This document shows, one piece after another, positions 6,432 to 15,491 of a stretch of 64,000 nucleotides of DNA. This DNA comes from Paracrocinitomix mangrovi (GTDB taxonomy: Bacteria; Bacteroidota; Bacteroidia; Flavobacteriales_D; Crocinitomicaceae): contig NZ_CP091819.1 in the NCBI RefSeq assembly GCF_019740355.2, forward strand, positions 2,356,001-2,420,000. Reading direction: 5' to 3'. The translations under genes and the position numbers were made by a program. The notes below the pieces were generated by a model that was given only the letters and a program-made list of their open reading frames with translations, was not told the origin of the DNA and searched no databases. Position 1 is the first letter of the stretch. Each line of letters starts with the position of its first letter.

Positions 6432-7331
6432 ATGGAAACTACAATTCTAATAGGAAAAGATTATGGATACGCAGATCAAGTACTTGACTTTTACACACAA
6501 ACTTTAAATCCTCTTTCAGCTGGATATGCAAGAATTAAAGTAAAAGCAGCCGGAATCAATCCAATAGATGCTCGCAGAATGACAGGAGAATTTAAACACT
6601 CATCTACACCTCAAGCTTTTGGAACTGAATTTGCCGGTGAAATAGTTGAGATTAATGGATCCACTACATTTCAAAAAGGAGATGCCGTATTGGGTTCAGG
6701 TGGACAATTTACACATGCATCTATCATTGATGTTCCTGTCGTAAACCTGGTAGCAAAACCTCAAAATATTTCATGGGAAGTAGCTGGTTCTTTGGCAGGT
6801 GTAGCACAAACCGCTATGACAATTATTGATGAGCTAGGCCCTATAAAGTCATTGCTTATTCACGGAGCTTCTGGCGGAGTTGGTTCAATAAGCATTCAGC
6901 TTGCAGTGGAACGTGGAATTGAAGTGGTAGCAACAGCTTCAGCAAAAAACCAGGAATATTTAAAAAATTTAGGTGCCACACCCGTTGAATATGGTCCGGG
7001 TTTAATTGAAAGGATTAAGGCTATTCATCCTGCTGAATTTGATGCTTCAGTAGATATGGTTGGAACTGAAGAAGCCACCCAAGCATCTTTAGCAACTGTG
7101 AAAGCAGATGGCCAAATGCGAGCTATTTCAGGAAGACCTTTATCTTCAAACAAAATTCAGGCACTTTGGGTTAAACGAAATGTGAACAATCTACAGTATG
7201 TTGTTGATGGCATCTCAAGCGATAAGTTTCAATGGACAATAGATTCGGTTTTCCCTTTTAGTGAAGCTAAATCAGCTTATTCACAAATCCTAGAAGGTCA
7301 CAATAGAGGGAAAGTAGTTTTAGCATTTTAA
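6432..7331 (+). CDS. zinc-independent MDR NAD(P)-dependent oxidoreductase (quinone reductase type)
   Basis: The product has 299 residues and the medium-chain dehydrogenase layout. The N-terminal GroES-like domain contains RIKVKAAGINPIDARRMTGEF and FGTEFAGEIVEINGS. The Rossmann domain has the nucleotide-binding loop LLIHGASGGVGSISIQLAVERGIEVVATAS. The lack of the zinc-binding GHE.xG motif points to the quinone oxidoreductase branch of the superfamily. It probably reduces quinones or other small electrophiles with NADPH; the substrate is not determinable. It is first in a run with pirin, 19 bases downstream, and is preceded by an FNR-like operator, suggesting a redox-responsive unit. Confidence 0.9.
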   Translation: METTILIGKDYGYADQVLDFYTQTLNPLSAGYARIKVKAAGINPIDARRMTGEFKHSSTPQAFGTEFAGEIVEINGSTTFQKGDAVLGSGGQFTHASIIDVPVVNLVAKPQNISWEVAGSLAGVAQTAMTIIDELGPIKSLLIHGASGGVGSISIQLAVERGIEVVATASAKNQEYLKNLGATPVEYGPGLIERIKAIHPAEFDASVDMVGTEEATQASLATVKADGQMRAISGRPLSSNKIQALWVKRNVNNLQYVVDGISSDKFQWTIDSVFPFSEAKSAYSQILEGHNRGKVVLAF

Positions 7332-7350
7332 TTTAAATAAATTTATAGTC

Positions 7351-8370
7351 ATGAATAATCATTCAATAATTCAAATTGAACCATTAGGTTCTCCCTGGAA
7401 AGCCCAAGATCCTTTTTTATTTGGGGCCTATCACAGGGATGAATACCCAAAAGGGAACGAAAATTTAGGTCTTAATCCTGATCAGATAAAAGGAAGATAT
7501 GTTGGTCAGGATTTTAACCTCAAAGATGGATTTAGAATGTACCATGGCAGCATGGTTCCAGGATTTCCTTACCATCCACACAGAGGTTTTGAAACGATAA
7601 CCATTGTAAAAGAAGGCGTAATTGATCACAGTGATTCACTTGGAGGTGCCGGAAGATTTAAAGAAGGTGATGTACAATGGATGACCGCTGGTAAAGGAAT
7701 TCAGCATTCAGAGATGTTTCCATTACTAAATTCTGACAAAGACAATCCACTTGAAATCTTCCAAATTTGGCTCAACCTTCCTAAGAAAAGCAAATTGGTT
7801 GAGCCACATTATAAGATGTTATGGAAAGAATCTATTCCGGTAATTCAATCAAAAGATGAAAGCGGAAAAATTACGGAAATTGATCTAATAGCCGGATCTG
7901 TAGATGATATCAATGCACCCAATCCAACTCCGGATTCATGGGCAGCAGATGCAGCAAATGAAGTAGCAGTTTTCACTATAAAAATGGAAGCAGGAGCAAG
8001 CTGGAATTTGCCTCAAGCTTCAGTCAATGTCAACAGAAATTTATACTTCTATAGAGGAAAAAACATCTCCATAAACGATCAAACGATTGAAGCAAATAAC
8101 AGAATTACATTAAATACTTTAGACAAAGTCACAATTGTAAATGGAGATGAAGAGGCGTATTTTCTTTTTCTTCAAGGTAAACCAATAGGAGAACCAGTGG
8201 TGCAGTATGGTCCTTTTGTCATGAATAGTGAGCAAGAGATCAGAGATACAATAAATGAATATCAGAAAACACAATTTGGAGGTTGGCCATGGCCAATGAA
8301 AGAACAGGTTTGGGATAGAGATAAAGGAAGATTTGCAAAGTATGATGATGGTAGGGAAGATCTCAAATAA
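7351..8370 (+). CDS. pirin family protein
   Basis: The product is a 339-residue bicupin. The N-terminal cupin has the pirin metal-binding signature: His75 and His77 in YHPHRGFET, then His119 and Glu121 in GKGIQHSE, the four ligands that hold iron in pirins. The C-terminal cupin (about 190-280) lacks these residues, as usual. At 339 residues it is longer than the typical 230-290, with an extended tail containing a W-rich segment (FGGWPWPMKEQVWDRDKGRF). Bacterial pirins can act as quercetinase-like dioxygenases or redox-sensing partners; which applies here is unknown. It probably shares an operon with the upstream quinone reductase. Confidence 0.92.
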   Translation: MNNHSIIQIEPLGSPWKAQDPFLFGAYHRDEYPKGNENLGLNPDQIKGRYVGQDFNLKDGFRMYHGSMVPGFPYHPHRGFETITIVKEGVIDHSDSLGGAGRFKEGDVQWMTAGKGIQHSEMFPLLNSDKDNPLEIFQIWLNLPKKSKLVEPHYKMLWKESIPVIQSKDESGKITEIDLIAGSVDDINAPNPTPDSWAADAANEVAVFTIKMEAGASWNLPQASVNVNRNLYFYRGKNISINDQTIEANNRITLNTLDKVTIVNGDEEAYFLFLQGKPIGEPVVQYGPFVMNSEQEIRDTINEYQKTQFGGWPWPMKEQVWDRDKGRFAKYDDGREDLK

Positions 8371-9145
8371 GGCTAAAATCAGTATTCTAGGATGTGGATG
8401 GTTGGGAATTCCTTTGGGAAAAAAACTTGCTAAAAATGGCTTCAATGTTAAAGGTTCTACCACTTCTACATCAAAAATTGCGGTTTTAGAAGATGCACAT
8501 ATTTCGCCTTTTTTGATTGGATCAGATTTGGACAAAAGTGTTCTACGGGATTTTTTAAAAGCCGAAATACTTATTGTTTCAACGCCACCTATGGAGCTAT
8601 CTTTTTGGCATTCAATGCTACCGGAAATTGAAAAATCTACCGTTTCCAAAGTGATCTTTTTTAGCTCCACCTCCGTGTATGAAAAATCAGCATCTGAAAT
8701 CACTGAATTATCACAAACAAAGGACAATAAACTAAGTGCTGCTGAAGAATATTTTATCAATAATCCGCATTTTGAAACCACAATTATTCGATTTGGCGGC
8801 TTAATTGGGCCCGACAGAAATCCTGCTTTCTTTTTTAAGAATGGGAAAAAAATTAAAAACCCAAAAGGCCCGGTTAATTTGATTCATCAGCAAGATTGTA
8901 TAGGAATTGTACTGGAAATTATCAAAAAGGAAAGTTGGGGTGAAATCTACAATGCCTGCTCAAATAGTCATCCCACTAAAATGGAATTTTACTCAAAATG
9001 TGCATTAGATTTTAATCAATCGGTACCTTTAGTAGATAATGAATCCCAAACTGAAATTAAAATTGTTTCACCAGCAAAAATCATTACAAAACTGGGATAT
9101 AACTTTGTCTTCAATGATTTAATGAACATAGCTACAGAAAACTAA
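8348..9145 (+). CDS. NAD(P)-binding SDR/YeeZ-like Rossmann protein
   Basis: The product has about 265 residues. It starts with a Rossmann fingerprint, KISILGCGWLGIPLGKKLAKNGFNVKGSTT, and later has VIFFSSTSVYE and TIIRFGGLIGPDRNP, as in extended short-chain dehydrogenases of the YeeZ type. The GCGWLG glycine pattern and the strand TPPMELSFW fit nucleotide binding, but the usual YxxxK catalytic pair is not evident, so activity is uncertain. Several in-frame ATGs occur (8333, 8342, 8345, 8348); I chose 8348 to limit overlap with pirin, which it still overlaps by 23 bases. It is translationally linked to pirin upstream and the HAD gene 5 bases downstream. Confidence 0.8.
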   Translation: MVGKISNKAKISILGCGWLGIPLGKKLAKNGFNVKGSTTSTSKIAVLEDAHISPFLIGSDLDKSVLRDFLKAEILIVSTPPMELSFWHSMLPEIEKSTVSKVIFFSSTSVYEKSASEITELSQTKDNKLSAAEEYFINNPHFETTIIRFGGLIGPDRNPAFFFKNGKKIKNPKGPVNLIHQQDCIGIVLEIIKKESWGEIYNACSNSHPTKMEFYSKCALDFNQSVPLVDNESQTEIKIVSPAKIITKLGYNFVFNDLMNIATEN

Positions 9146-9150
9146 TCATA

Positions 9151-9777
9151 ATGCTAAAAGCCATTATATACGACTTAGACCATACGCTTTTTGATCCTCA
9201 CACAATCGATAAGGGCATTTTTAATTTTGTATTTAAATTTCTTAAGGAGAATCAAAAGGTAGCGCAAGAAGATATTGAGCATGATTTCTTTACTATTTCC
9301 CTTAATGCTTTCATTGAAAAACACGTTGAAACATCCATCCATGAAGCATTTGTGGAGATTTTAAGAACCATTCCTCCCCTTGGAAAACTGAATCTTTATG
9401 AAAGTGAAGTACCCGTTTGCAAAGATGGGATCACGAATTATCTTGTTACATCCGGACTTCGCGAATATCAGAACAATAAAATTGACAGTTTAGGAATCCG
9501 TAATTGGTTTGCTGAAATTTTTATTGATGATCCATTTGAATCAATGTGGACCGACAAGCAAGAAATATTTGAATACATCATTCAATCCTATAATTACAAA
9601 CCCAAAGAATTACTCATTGTTGGTGATAATCCCAATTCGGAAATTGCCGCTGGAAACCGCTTAGGTATAACAACAATTCAAATTTTAAGGAAAGGGATAC
9701 AAGCCGCTAAAAATGCTGATTTTCACATGAAATCAGTTGGTGAGGTGAATGAGTATATATTAGAACATTCCGTGTAA
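9151..9777 (+). CDS. HAD-superfamily hydrolase
   Basis: The product has 208 residues. Motif I is YDLDHTLF (nucleophile Asp near residue 8 and acid/base Asp at +2), motif II is in YLVTSGL, and motif IV is in LLIVGDNPNSEIAAG. In motif IV the second acidic position is Glu rather than the common Asp, which is tolerated in the family. The helical cap between motifs I and II fits a subfamily-I phosphatase such as the phosphoglycolate phosphatase or pyrophosphatase types. The substrate is unknown. It follows the SDR gene by five bases and ends the oxidoreductase/pirin operon. Confidence 0.87.
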   Translation: MLKAIIYDLDHTLFDPHTIDKGIFNFVFKFLKENQKVAQEDIEHDFFTISLNAFIEKHVETSIHEAFVEILRTIPPLGKLNLYESEVPVCKDGITNYLVTSGLREYQNNKIDSLGIRNWFAEIFIDDPFESMWTDKQEIFEYIIQSYNYKPKELLIVGDNPNSEIAAGNRLGITTIQILRKGIQAAKNADFHMKSVGEVNEYILEHSV

Positions 9778-9878
9778 ATTATAAAACTGTTATCGAGATC
9801 AGGAAAGTCAGGTACGCACATATTTCAATATATTTACCTAATTGTAATAGCGAACTATCTATGTCATAAGAAGATATA

Positions 9879-11315
9879 ATGAACTTTTTTCGTTCTATAC
9901 AAAGCAGATTAATTGGTAAAGCTTTAGCGCAATGTCCCGATCCTTTTGAAGAGGGGAAAGTAATTGTCATGTTCAACTTTAGCATTGTCATGATGATTTT
10001 GACAGTGCCATATATAGTTGCTTCTTTTGATCAATTTATTGGCCATCTCATATCAGGAATAGCTCAAATAATATTGCTGCTTTTGGTTATTTTTTGGTTG
10101 ATTAAAGGATACAGAATCAGTTTGGCAAAAAACGCCTTTCTTGCCATGTTCATTGTAATGCATCTTTTCCATTTTATTGTAAGTAATGGTGCCATTTTTA
10201 TACAAGGAATACTATTCATGATCTTATTAGCCTTGTTTGCATTTTTCTTATTTGGAAGAAAAGTTGGCTGGATAACATTTATTACACTAATAATTCTAGT
10301 GGTTGCAGGCATCTACAACACTAGTTCCAATTATGCACTTTTTTACATGCCAATAGAGTTTGCTGATCAAGAAGCCAGTAGCGGTAAAGGACAATTGATT
10401 ATTCTCCTTCCTATGTTGATGATAGTTTATTTAGTAAGTGAATTTGTGGCAGCCCAGAAAAAAGCTCAAGTAAGAATAAACAGGCAAAACAAAGATTTAT
10501 CAGAGAAGAACAAAGAGATTAATGACAGTATCAACTATGCAAAACGAATTCAATCTGCTATACTTCCACCAGTTAAATTAATCAAGCAGCATCTACCAAA
10601 TTCTTTTATACTTTATAAACCAAAAGATATTGTTGCCGGCGACTTCTATTGGTTGGAAACAATCAATGACACTGTTTATTTTGCTGCCGCAGATTGCACA
10701 GGTCATGGGGTTCCTGGCGCTATGGTTTCTGTTATTTGTAACGGTAGTTTAAACCGAACAGTTAATGAATTTAATATTTCAGAACCTAACCTAATTCTAG
10801 ATAAAACCAGAGATCTAGTAATTCAAGAATTTGAAAAATCCGAAGAAGTTGTGAAAGACGGTATGGATATCGCTCTTGTTTCGCTTACGCTCAATAAAAA
10901 GAATGATAGTGGGAATGAAGATAACTCTCTATCTCATTCTCATCCTCATTCTGTTCTAAAGTATGCGGGAGCTCATAATCCTTTGTGGATAATTAGAAAG
11001 GGATCGAATACAGTTGAAGAAATAAATGCAGACAAACAACCAATTGGAAAATATACTGCTCCTAAACCTTACAGTTTACATTCAACTGAATTAAAACCTG
11101 GAGATACTATTTATATATTCTCTGACGGATATGTCGATCAGTTTGGAGGAGAAAAAGGAAAAAAATTCAAAGCCAAAAACTTTAAAGCCCTTTTGGTTTC
11201 TATTCAGCATGAAAGTATGGAACGTCAAAGAGAACTTATTGATCAAACTTTTGAAAATTGGAAAGGTGATTTAGAGCAACTGGATGATGTTTGCGTAATT
11301 GGTGTGAGAATATAA
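9879..11315 (+). CDS. membrane-anchored SpoIIE/PP2C-type phosphatase
   Basis: The product has 478 residues. About six hydrophobic segments fill residues 25-190. A coiled-coil-like linker (NKDLSEKNKEINDSINYAKRIQSAILPP) leads into a SpoIIE-type PPM phosphatase domain with GDFYWLE, AADCTGHGVPGAMVSVICNGSLN and IYIFSDGYVDQFGG. The conserved Asp residues of these motifs bind the two catalytic metals. Such proteins dephosphorylate serine/threonine of anti-sigma-factor antagonists or similar partners; the partner is not visible here. A paralogue with the same linker lies at 60059. The gene stands alone between the HAD gene and an intergenic region. Confidence 0.9.
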   Translation: MNFFRSIQSRLIGKALAQCPDPFEEGKVIVMFNFSIVMMILTVPYIVASFDQFIGHLISGIAQIILLLLVIFWLIKGYRISLAKNAFLAMFIVMHLFHFIVSNGAIFIQGILFMILLALFAFFLFGRKVGWITFITLIILVVAGIYNTSSNYALFYMPIEFADQEASSGKGQLIILLPMLMIVYLVSEFVAAQKKAQVRINRQNKDLSEKNKEINDSINYAKRIQSAILPPVKLIKQHLPNSFILYKPKDIVAGDFYWLETINDTVYFAAADCTGHGVPGAMVSVICNGSLNRTVNEFNISEPNLILDKTRDLVIQEFEKSEEVVKDGMDIALVSLTLNKKNDSGNEDNSLSHSHPHSVLKYAGAHNPLWIIRKGSNTVEEINADKQPIGKYTAPKPYSLHSTELKPGDTIYIFSDGYVDQFGGEKGKKFKAKNFKALLVSIQHESMERQRELIDQTFENWKGDLEQLDDVCVIGVRI

Positions 11316-11519
11316 TTCGAACATCAATTAAAGCAGTTTATCCTGACCGCGTGTCGCAAAAGCTTTAGCGGTGGCGCAGTCTGTCTAAGGGTAATTGGAA
11401 TAAGGGTATAGAATTAAAAGATCTTGGTTCAATAACCAACCTTTTCATCCAACATTACCGTTACTTACCCTAGATAGATTAAATTATTAATTTAGAATAC
11501 GTTTAACCCAAAATCAATT
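11316..11519. other. intergenic region with GC-rich palindromic islet
   Basis: About 200 bases without a gene. The stretch 11345-11385 is much richer in GC than its surroundings and contains the symmetric CGCAAAAGCTTTAGCG (11355-11370). Further on are a TTGGTT-CAAT-AACCAA hairpin and CTAAGGGTAA / TTACTTACCCTAG arms that could pair over about 90 bases. There is no tRNA cloverleaf. It could be a leader structure for the next gene or a decayed repeat. Confidence 0.3.
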
Positions 11520-12368
11520 ATGAAAAAGATATTATTAGCAGTTATTCCTGTTTTGTTACTTCTGGCTTCATGTAATAATCAACCACCTTCTGATGTGACA
11601 CTTCATACTATTACACAAGATGTTGATGGTATTCAAATAAGTTGGGATCAAAGTTCAGATGGTAATTTTAGCTCATATAAGTTATACAAACACAATTCAT
11701 CAGGTTTAGATGAAACTACAGGAGAATTGATTCATGTAGCAACTTCAGCAACGGATATTTCATTTACAGATGTAGATTTTAATCCGCTTCAAACATACTA
11801 TTATAGAGTATATGTAGAGAACGATAATGGTTTGTCTAACGGAAGTAACATTCAGTCTATCACTACAGAAACTATTACCATAGTAAGTAATGGAAGTTTT
11901 GAAGAAGGCAACACAATTCCAACTTCCTGGACATTGATAAAAAACAACATCAATGAACCATTGAATGAGATTGAACTTGATAACACCACCGCGGCAGATG
12001 GGTCAAGAAGTTTAAAATTCCATCAAGAAGCAAGTCCAGGTTGTTATGAGCAGTGGATTTATCAATCAGTATCTCTTTCTGATTTGACTCCTGGTGGAAC
12101 CTATGAATTTTCATTCAGTTATTATTCAGGAAATATTGCTGTAAATCATTACGGACCTGATATGGGATTCAGAATTTACAATGGTCAATTTGACATTCAA
12201 ATAGATTTACCGGATTTCCCCGGAGATGGACAGTGGCATGATTTTGCCAACAACTTTATATTGCCAAGCAATCTAGGTTCAACAGATCCTACCATCATGA
12301 TTCATTTTTGCATTGAAGGATCTACTGATTGGTGGATTGATAATATTAATGTGGTTAAGGTGCAATAA
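11520..12368 (+). CDS. lipoprotein with fibronectin III and carbohydrate-binding-like domains
   Basis: The product has 282 residues. The lipobox is in MKKILLAVIPVLLLLASC. Residues about 23-115 form a fibronectin type III-like domain (ISWDQSSDGNFSSYKLYKHNS ... YYYRVYVENDNGLSNGS). Residues about 122-282 look like a jelly-roll carbohydrate-binding or galactose-binding-like module: SNGSFEEGNTIPTSWTL, SRSLKFHQE, YEFSFSYYSG, WWIDNINVV. This is the typical NGSFE...W...DDV pattern of CBM-like domains. It probably binds a glycan or matrix component at the cell surface. The motif TTTAACCCAAAA lies just before the start and recurs before two other lipoprotein genes. Confidence 0.82.
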   Translation: MKKILLAVIPVLLLLASCNNQPPSDVTLHTITQDVDGIQISWDQSSDGNFSSYKLYKHNSSGLDETTGELIHVATSATDISFTDVDFNPLQTYYYRVYVENDNGLSNGSNIQSITTETITIVSNGSFEEGNTIPTSWTLIKNNINEPLNEIELDNTTAADGSRSLKFHQEASPGCYEQWIYQSVSLSDLTPGGTYEFSFSYYSGNIAVNHYGPDMGFRIYNGQFDIQIDLPDFPGDGQWHDFANNFILPSNLGSTDPTIMIHFCIEGSTDWWIDNINVVKVQ

Positions 12369-12442
12369 TGTAAAACTGCATAAACATTTATTATCAAGCA
12401 TTTGAAACAATAATATCCTTTTCATTGGGTTTAAATAAATTA

Positions 12443-12844
12443 ATGTCAAAGCTCAAATTTATTATTATACTAGTTCCTCTCTTTCTCTTTTCGTGCAGAA
12501 AAGATGAGACGGATTTGACAATTAATCTAGTAGGATCATATGATTTGCAAACGCATTATAAATTTAATTGTGGGTGTACTGTTGATTCGGCAAATATTGA
12601 CACGGTTTATCATAATATTGGAAGTATAACCAAAGCTTCAAACAATTCAATTACTATAAATGGCTCTGTAACACATACTTTTGAAATTAATAGTTCAGGA
12701 GAAATATTGAAAGAAAGCGAAACAGCTTGGGTTCCAATTGTAATTGGGAGGTTTTTTCAAACTGACTCAATTGAATATTCTACAGGGGACAACTTTAGCG
12801 GCAAGTCGTGGAATTACCACATACTAGGAAAGAAATTGCAGTAA
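12443..12844 (+). CDS. small lipoprotein
   Basis: The product has 133 residues with a lipoprotein signal MSKLKFIIILVPLFLFSC followed by RKDETD. The mature part, NLVGSYDLQTHYKFNCGCTVDSANIDTVYHNIG, suggests a compact beta-strand fold like other small Bacteroidota lipoproteins that begin with a GxY/W strand. The ATG at 12443 is chosen because the signal starts there. It follows the FnIII lipoprotein by about 75 bases, and both may be read together. I do not recognise a family. Confidence 0.7.
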   Translation: MSKLKFIIILVPLFLFSCRKDETDLTINLVGSYDLQTHYKFNCGCTVDSANIDTVYHNIGSITKASNNSITINGSVTHTFEINSSGEILKESETAWVPIVIGRFFQTDSIEYSTGDNFSGKSWNYHILGKKLQ

Positions 12845-12898
12845 TCAACCAATACTTCTTTTAGAATTTGAATCTTATGTTCTGTATTATATGATTGA

Positions 12899-13750
12899 TC
12901 ACCCGTCACTTTCGGCCTCTTTCAAAAAGTAATTATAAGCTGCTGTCAACAGTAAGACAAACAATGCAGATGCTACACCTATTATTACTCCCTGGTTGCA
13001 ATGCATGCTCAGTGAAATCCGAATAAAAATTGTAGCCAAAACAAAGGCTGAATACCTGAATATTCTGATATAGCTCAATGAATATCTGAGTGCGATTAAA
13101 ACAATGATAATATCACTAAACACCAGCATGGTATAAAAGAGGTTAAACGAGTGAGGATATTTACCTGTTGTAATAAAAGTGACGGCGTCAAAAACGCCAA
13201 TTACTATAAATGAAATCAACAACAATAAACTCAACAACTTCTTTGATTGAATAAAGGTTTGTTGTTCCTTATCTGTTTTAGTAATTCTTATGTGTTTTTG
13301 CAATCTCAATGTAAAACCAATGATCGCAAAAATGGCCAATGCACCACCTCCATAAACAAACATGTTGAACAATGGAGGTGAATCAAGGCTCCACTCAGAT
13401 AAATGATGAATTTGACTAAACTCTTTGAAGGCCGATCGCAAATAAATCAATGAAAGCAATTCAAACTGTTTGGTAACAGACTGTGCAACTGATTTGGGTA
13501 AAGTAAAAATGAGGCTGAGCAACTCTGTAAGCAAGAGCAATGTAAATGCTAACTCAATGGCAACAAAGGGGTAATTAAAATACTTTTGAAAAAACGGAAT
13601 CTCAACAAATTGGCCCAATGAATAGGCTAAAATTCCTAAAATAAAAGTCACTACAAAAGTGGTGCTAGTGGCTTTATGTACCGTCTTGCTTTCCCAAAAT
13701 TCTTTCAAATAATCAAAAATCCTGTCAGACAAGGTGTACATTACATTCAT
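12899..13750 (-). CDS. multi-pass membrane protein of unknown function
   Basis: The product has 283 residues with about seven hydrophobic helices: FVVTFILGILAYSL, FVAIELAFTLLLLTELLSLIF, FVYGGGALAIFAIIGF, LLSLLLLISFIVIGVFDAVTF, FYTMLVFSDIIIVLIAL, YSAFVLATIFIRIS, GVIIGVASALFVLLLTAAYN. Loops carry basic residues (FTLRLQKHIRITKTDK). No transporter signature or catalytic motif stands out. The gene is monocistronic on the minus strand, with a short convergent gap to the preceding lipoprotein gene. Function unknown; an ion-channel-like or membrane-sensor role is possible but not supported by a motif. Confidence 0.75.
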   Translation of the reverse strand: MNVMYTLSDRIFDYLKEFWESKTVHKATSTTFVVTFILGILAYSLGQFVEIPFFQKYFNYPFVAIELAFTLLLLTELLSLIFTLPKSVAQSVTKQFELLSLIYLRSAFKEFSQIHHLSEWSLDSPPLFNMFVYGGGALAIFAIIGFTLRLQKHIRITKTDKEQQTFIQSKKLLSLLLLISFIVIGVFDAVTFITTGKYPHSFNLFYTMLVFSDIIIVLIALRYSLSYIRIFRYSAFVLATIFIRISLSMHCNQGVIIGVASALFVLLLTAAYNYFLKEAESDG

Positions 13751-13852
13751 TCCACTTTTTGAACGAAACTATGACATGTAAATGTTTTTTTCAGTCACAT
13801 ATGTCACATAAGGGTGGATTACGATTTAACCATTATTCCTAAAAATCTGTTC

Positions 13853-15325
13853 TTAGATTTTTGAAAACTTCTTTTTGACGATATCTCCACTATCTGTAAT
13901 AAATGAGATTACATAAACCCCATCCTTCAATGCACTCACATCAATTGACAAATTAGATGACTGACTTTGACCCACCATTACTTTTTGGCCAGAAATTGAA
14001 TACATTTCATACTTAACAACTTGATCATTAATCGACTGAATTTTCAATGTTTCGCTAACCGGATTAGGGTACAATAAATCATCTGAGAAACCATTCTCCT
14101 CTATACTTGCCACATCTAATCCAAATATCCTGGCATGTCCGGCATCTACTCCTCCTCCGTCATTTTTGTATGATCCCAAAATAATATTTGCACCTGTATA
14201 ATCAATCTTAACACCTTTTGACCTTCCTAACCAATCATCTTTTGCTTCTCCATAAATATTATCTCCAATTTGATTCCATTGATTTCCTGACATCATATAA
14301 ACATAGGCCGACCCCGCATTTGTATCTAAATCGTCATTACCCCATGCACTTGCCAATAAAAAATTTCCATCCGCACTGATATCAATTCCGGCTCCAAAAT
14401 AATTTGTTGGTTCAAATCCAACCAACTCCTGACCATGCTGCACCCAATTACCTCCATCCCATTTATAACAAATTACAAGACCGTTATTTGAATCCATTCC
14501 ACTGTTGCGTTCAGGCGCACCTAAAGCAATTATGGAACCATCCCAATTCATGGCTACAGATGTACCCAGTTTGTCACCCATATCAATTTCATTTAATGTG
14601 GCCCCTTTTTGAATCCAATCTGATCCGCTCCATTCAAACACTTTTACATAACTGCCTGCCATAGGTCCAAAAGGATAAGGTGCCCCTACAACAATTGTAT
14701 TTCCATCTTCAGAAATATCAGTACTGTGTCCAAAACCCTGGTTGGAAGATACTCCGTGTAAACTGCTCCCTTTTTGTATCCAATCTAATCCATCCCATTC
14801 AAAAACTCTACAAATACCGGATTGGGTAGCCGAATCTGAGTTTAATGGTGCCGAAACTACTATGGTACTGCCATCTCCGTTCATAGCAACTGTTCCCTGA
14901 TTGTCTCCTGCACTTGCACCCATTATTTTATTACCCATTTGCATCCAATCGGCTCCGTCCCACTCAAAAACTTTAACATATCCTGAATCTGAATTAAAAT
15001 AGCTACCGGGAGCACCTATTACCGCTCTATTCCCTTGATTACTCAAACAAACAAAAGCACCAAATTTGTCCTCCGGATTTTCACCGTTTAGTGTTGAACC
15101 TAACTGTTGCCAGTCAGCACCATTCCATTCCAAAATATTTACATATCCTGAACCTGTTCTGGATCCGATAGCTACAATACTACCACTAGAATCAATTGAA
15201 ACACCATAACCATACTCAGCATTTGAAGAATTACCGTCCTGATCAATTCCTTTTTGAATCCAATTTTGAGCTTGCACCGAAACAAATGCAAGTGACAGAG
15301 AAATGAAAGCTATAATTTTTTTCAT
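13853..15325 (-). CDS. type IX secretion cargo with FG-GAP-like beta-propeller
   Basis: The product has 490 residues. It starts with a Sec signal peptide (MKKIIAFISLSLAFVSVQAQ). About seven similar units of 50-60 residues follow, each with a W..IG/KG strand, then a phrase like G.SVAMN.DGSIIALGAP or DISEDGNTIVVGAP, then VKVFEWDG. They resemble FG-GAP or similar propeller repeats. The last ~80 residues are a type A sorting domain, LYPNPVSETLKIQS ... YSISGQKV ... LKDGVYVISF...KKKFSKI, which directs export through the type IX secretion system and surface attachment. The partner or ligand is unknown. Confidence 0.88.
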   Translation of the reverse strand: MKKIIAFISLSLAFVSVQAQNWIQKGIDQDGNSSNAEYGYGVSIDSSGSIVAIGSRTGSGYVNILEWNGADWQQLGSTLNGENPEDKFGAFVCLSNQGNRAVIGAPGSYFNSDSGYVKVFEWDGADWMQMGNKIMGASAGDNQGTVAMNGDGSTIVVSAPLNSDSATQSGICRVFEWDGLDWIQKGSSLHGVSSNQGFGHSTDISEDGNTIVVGAPYPFGPMAGSYVKVFEWSGSDWIQKGATLNEIDMGDKLGTSVAMNWDGSIIALGAPERNSGMDSNNGLVICYKWDGGNWVQHGQELVGFEPTNYFGAGIDISADGNFLLASAWGNDDLDTNAGSAYVYMMSGNQWNQIGDNIYGEAKDDWLGRSKGVKIDYTGANIILGSYKNDGGGVDAGHARIFGLDVASIEENGFSDDLLYPNPVSETLKIQSINDQVVKYEMYSISGQKVMVGQSQSSNLSIDVSALKDGVYVISFITDSGDIVKKKFSKI

Positions 15326-15371
15326 GGGTATAAAATTTGAGACTAAAATAAGACAGCTTTTACTCAGGTCA

Positions 15372-15387
15372 AATGATAATTATCATT
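15372..15387. promoter_or_regulatory. perfect 16-bp palindrome, Fur-superfamily-like site
   Basis: AATGATAATTATCATT is perfectly self-complementary and lies between the divergent starts of the type IX cargo gene (15325) and the outer-membrane gene (15492). TGATAA/TTATCA half-sites resemble Fur-family operator halves. No Fur-type regulator is in the window, so the assignment rests on pattern only. Confidence 0.3.
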
Positions 15388-15491
15388 CTATCTGCTGATA
15401 ATTAGATTGTTCAAAGAATATTGCTAAAATCACATTCAACCAATGCTTGCCGATTTTCAATATATTTACCGAAAATTCATTTGCTGTTGCC

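Noticed and set aside
11375-11475. tRNA-like or ncRNA gene (GGTTCAAT resembling a T loop)
   Set aside because: The T arm lacks proper pairing, no acceptor or anticodon stem fits, and the D-arm region is missing.
13770-13808. TGACAT/ATGTCA inverted repeat between minus-strand genes
   Set aside because: Only six bases per arm with a 23-base gap and no matching copy elsewhere; not distinguishable from chance.
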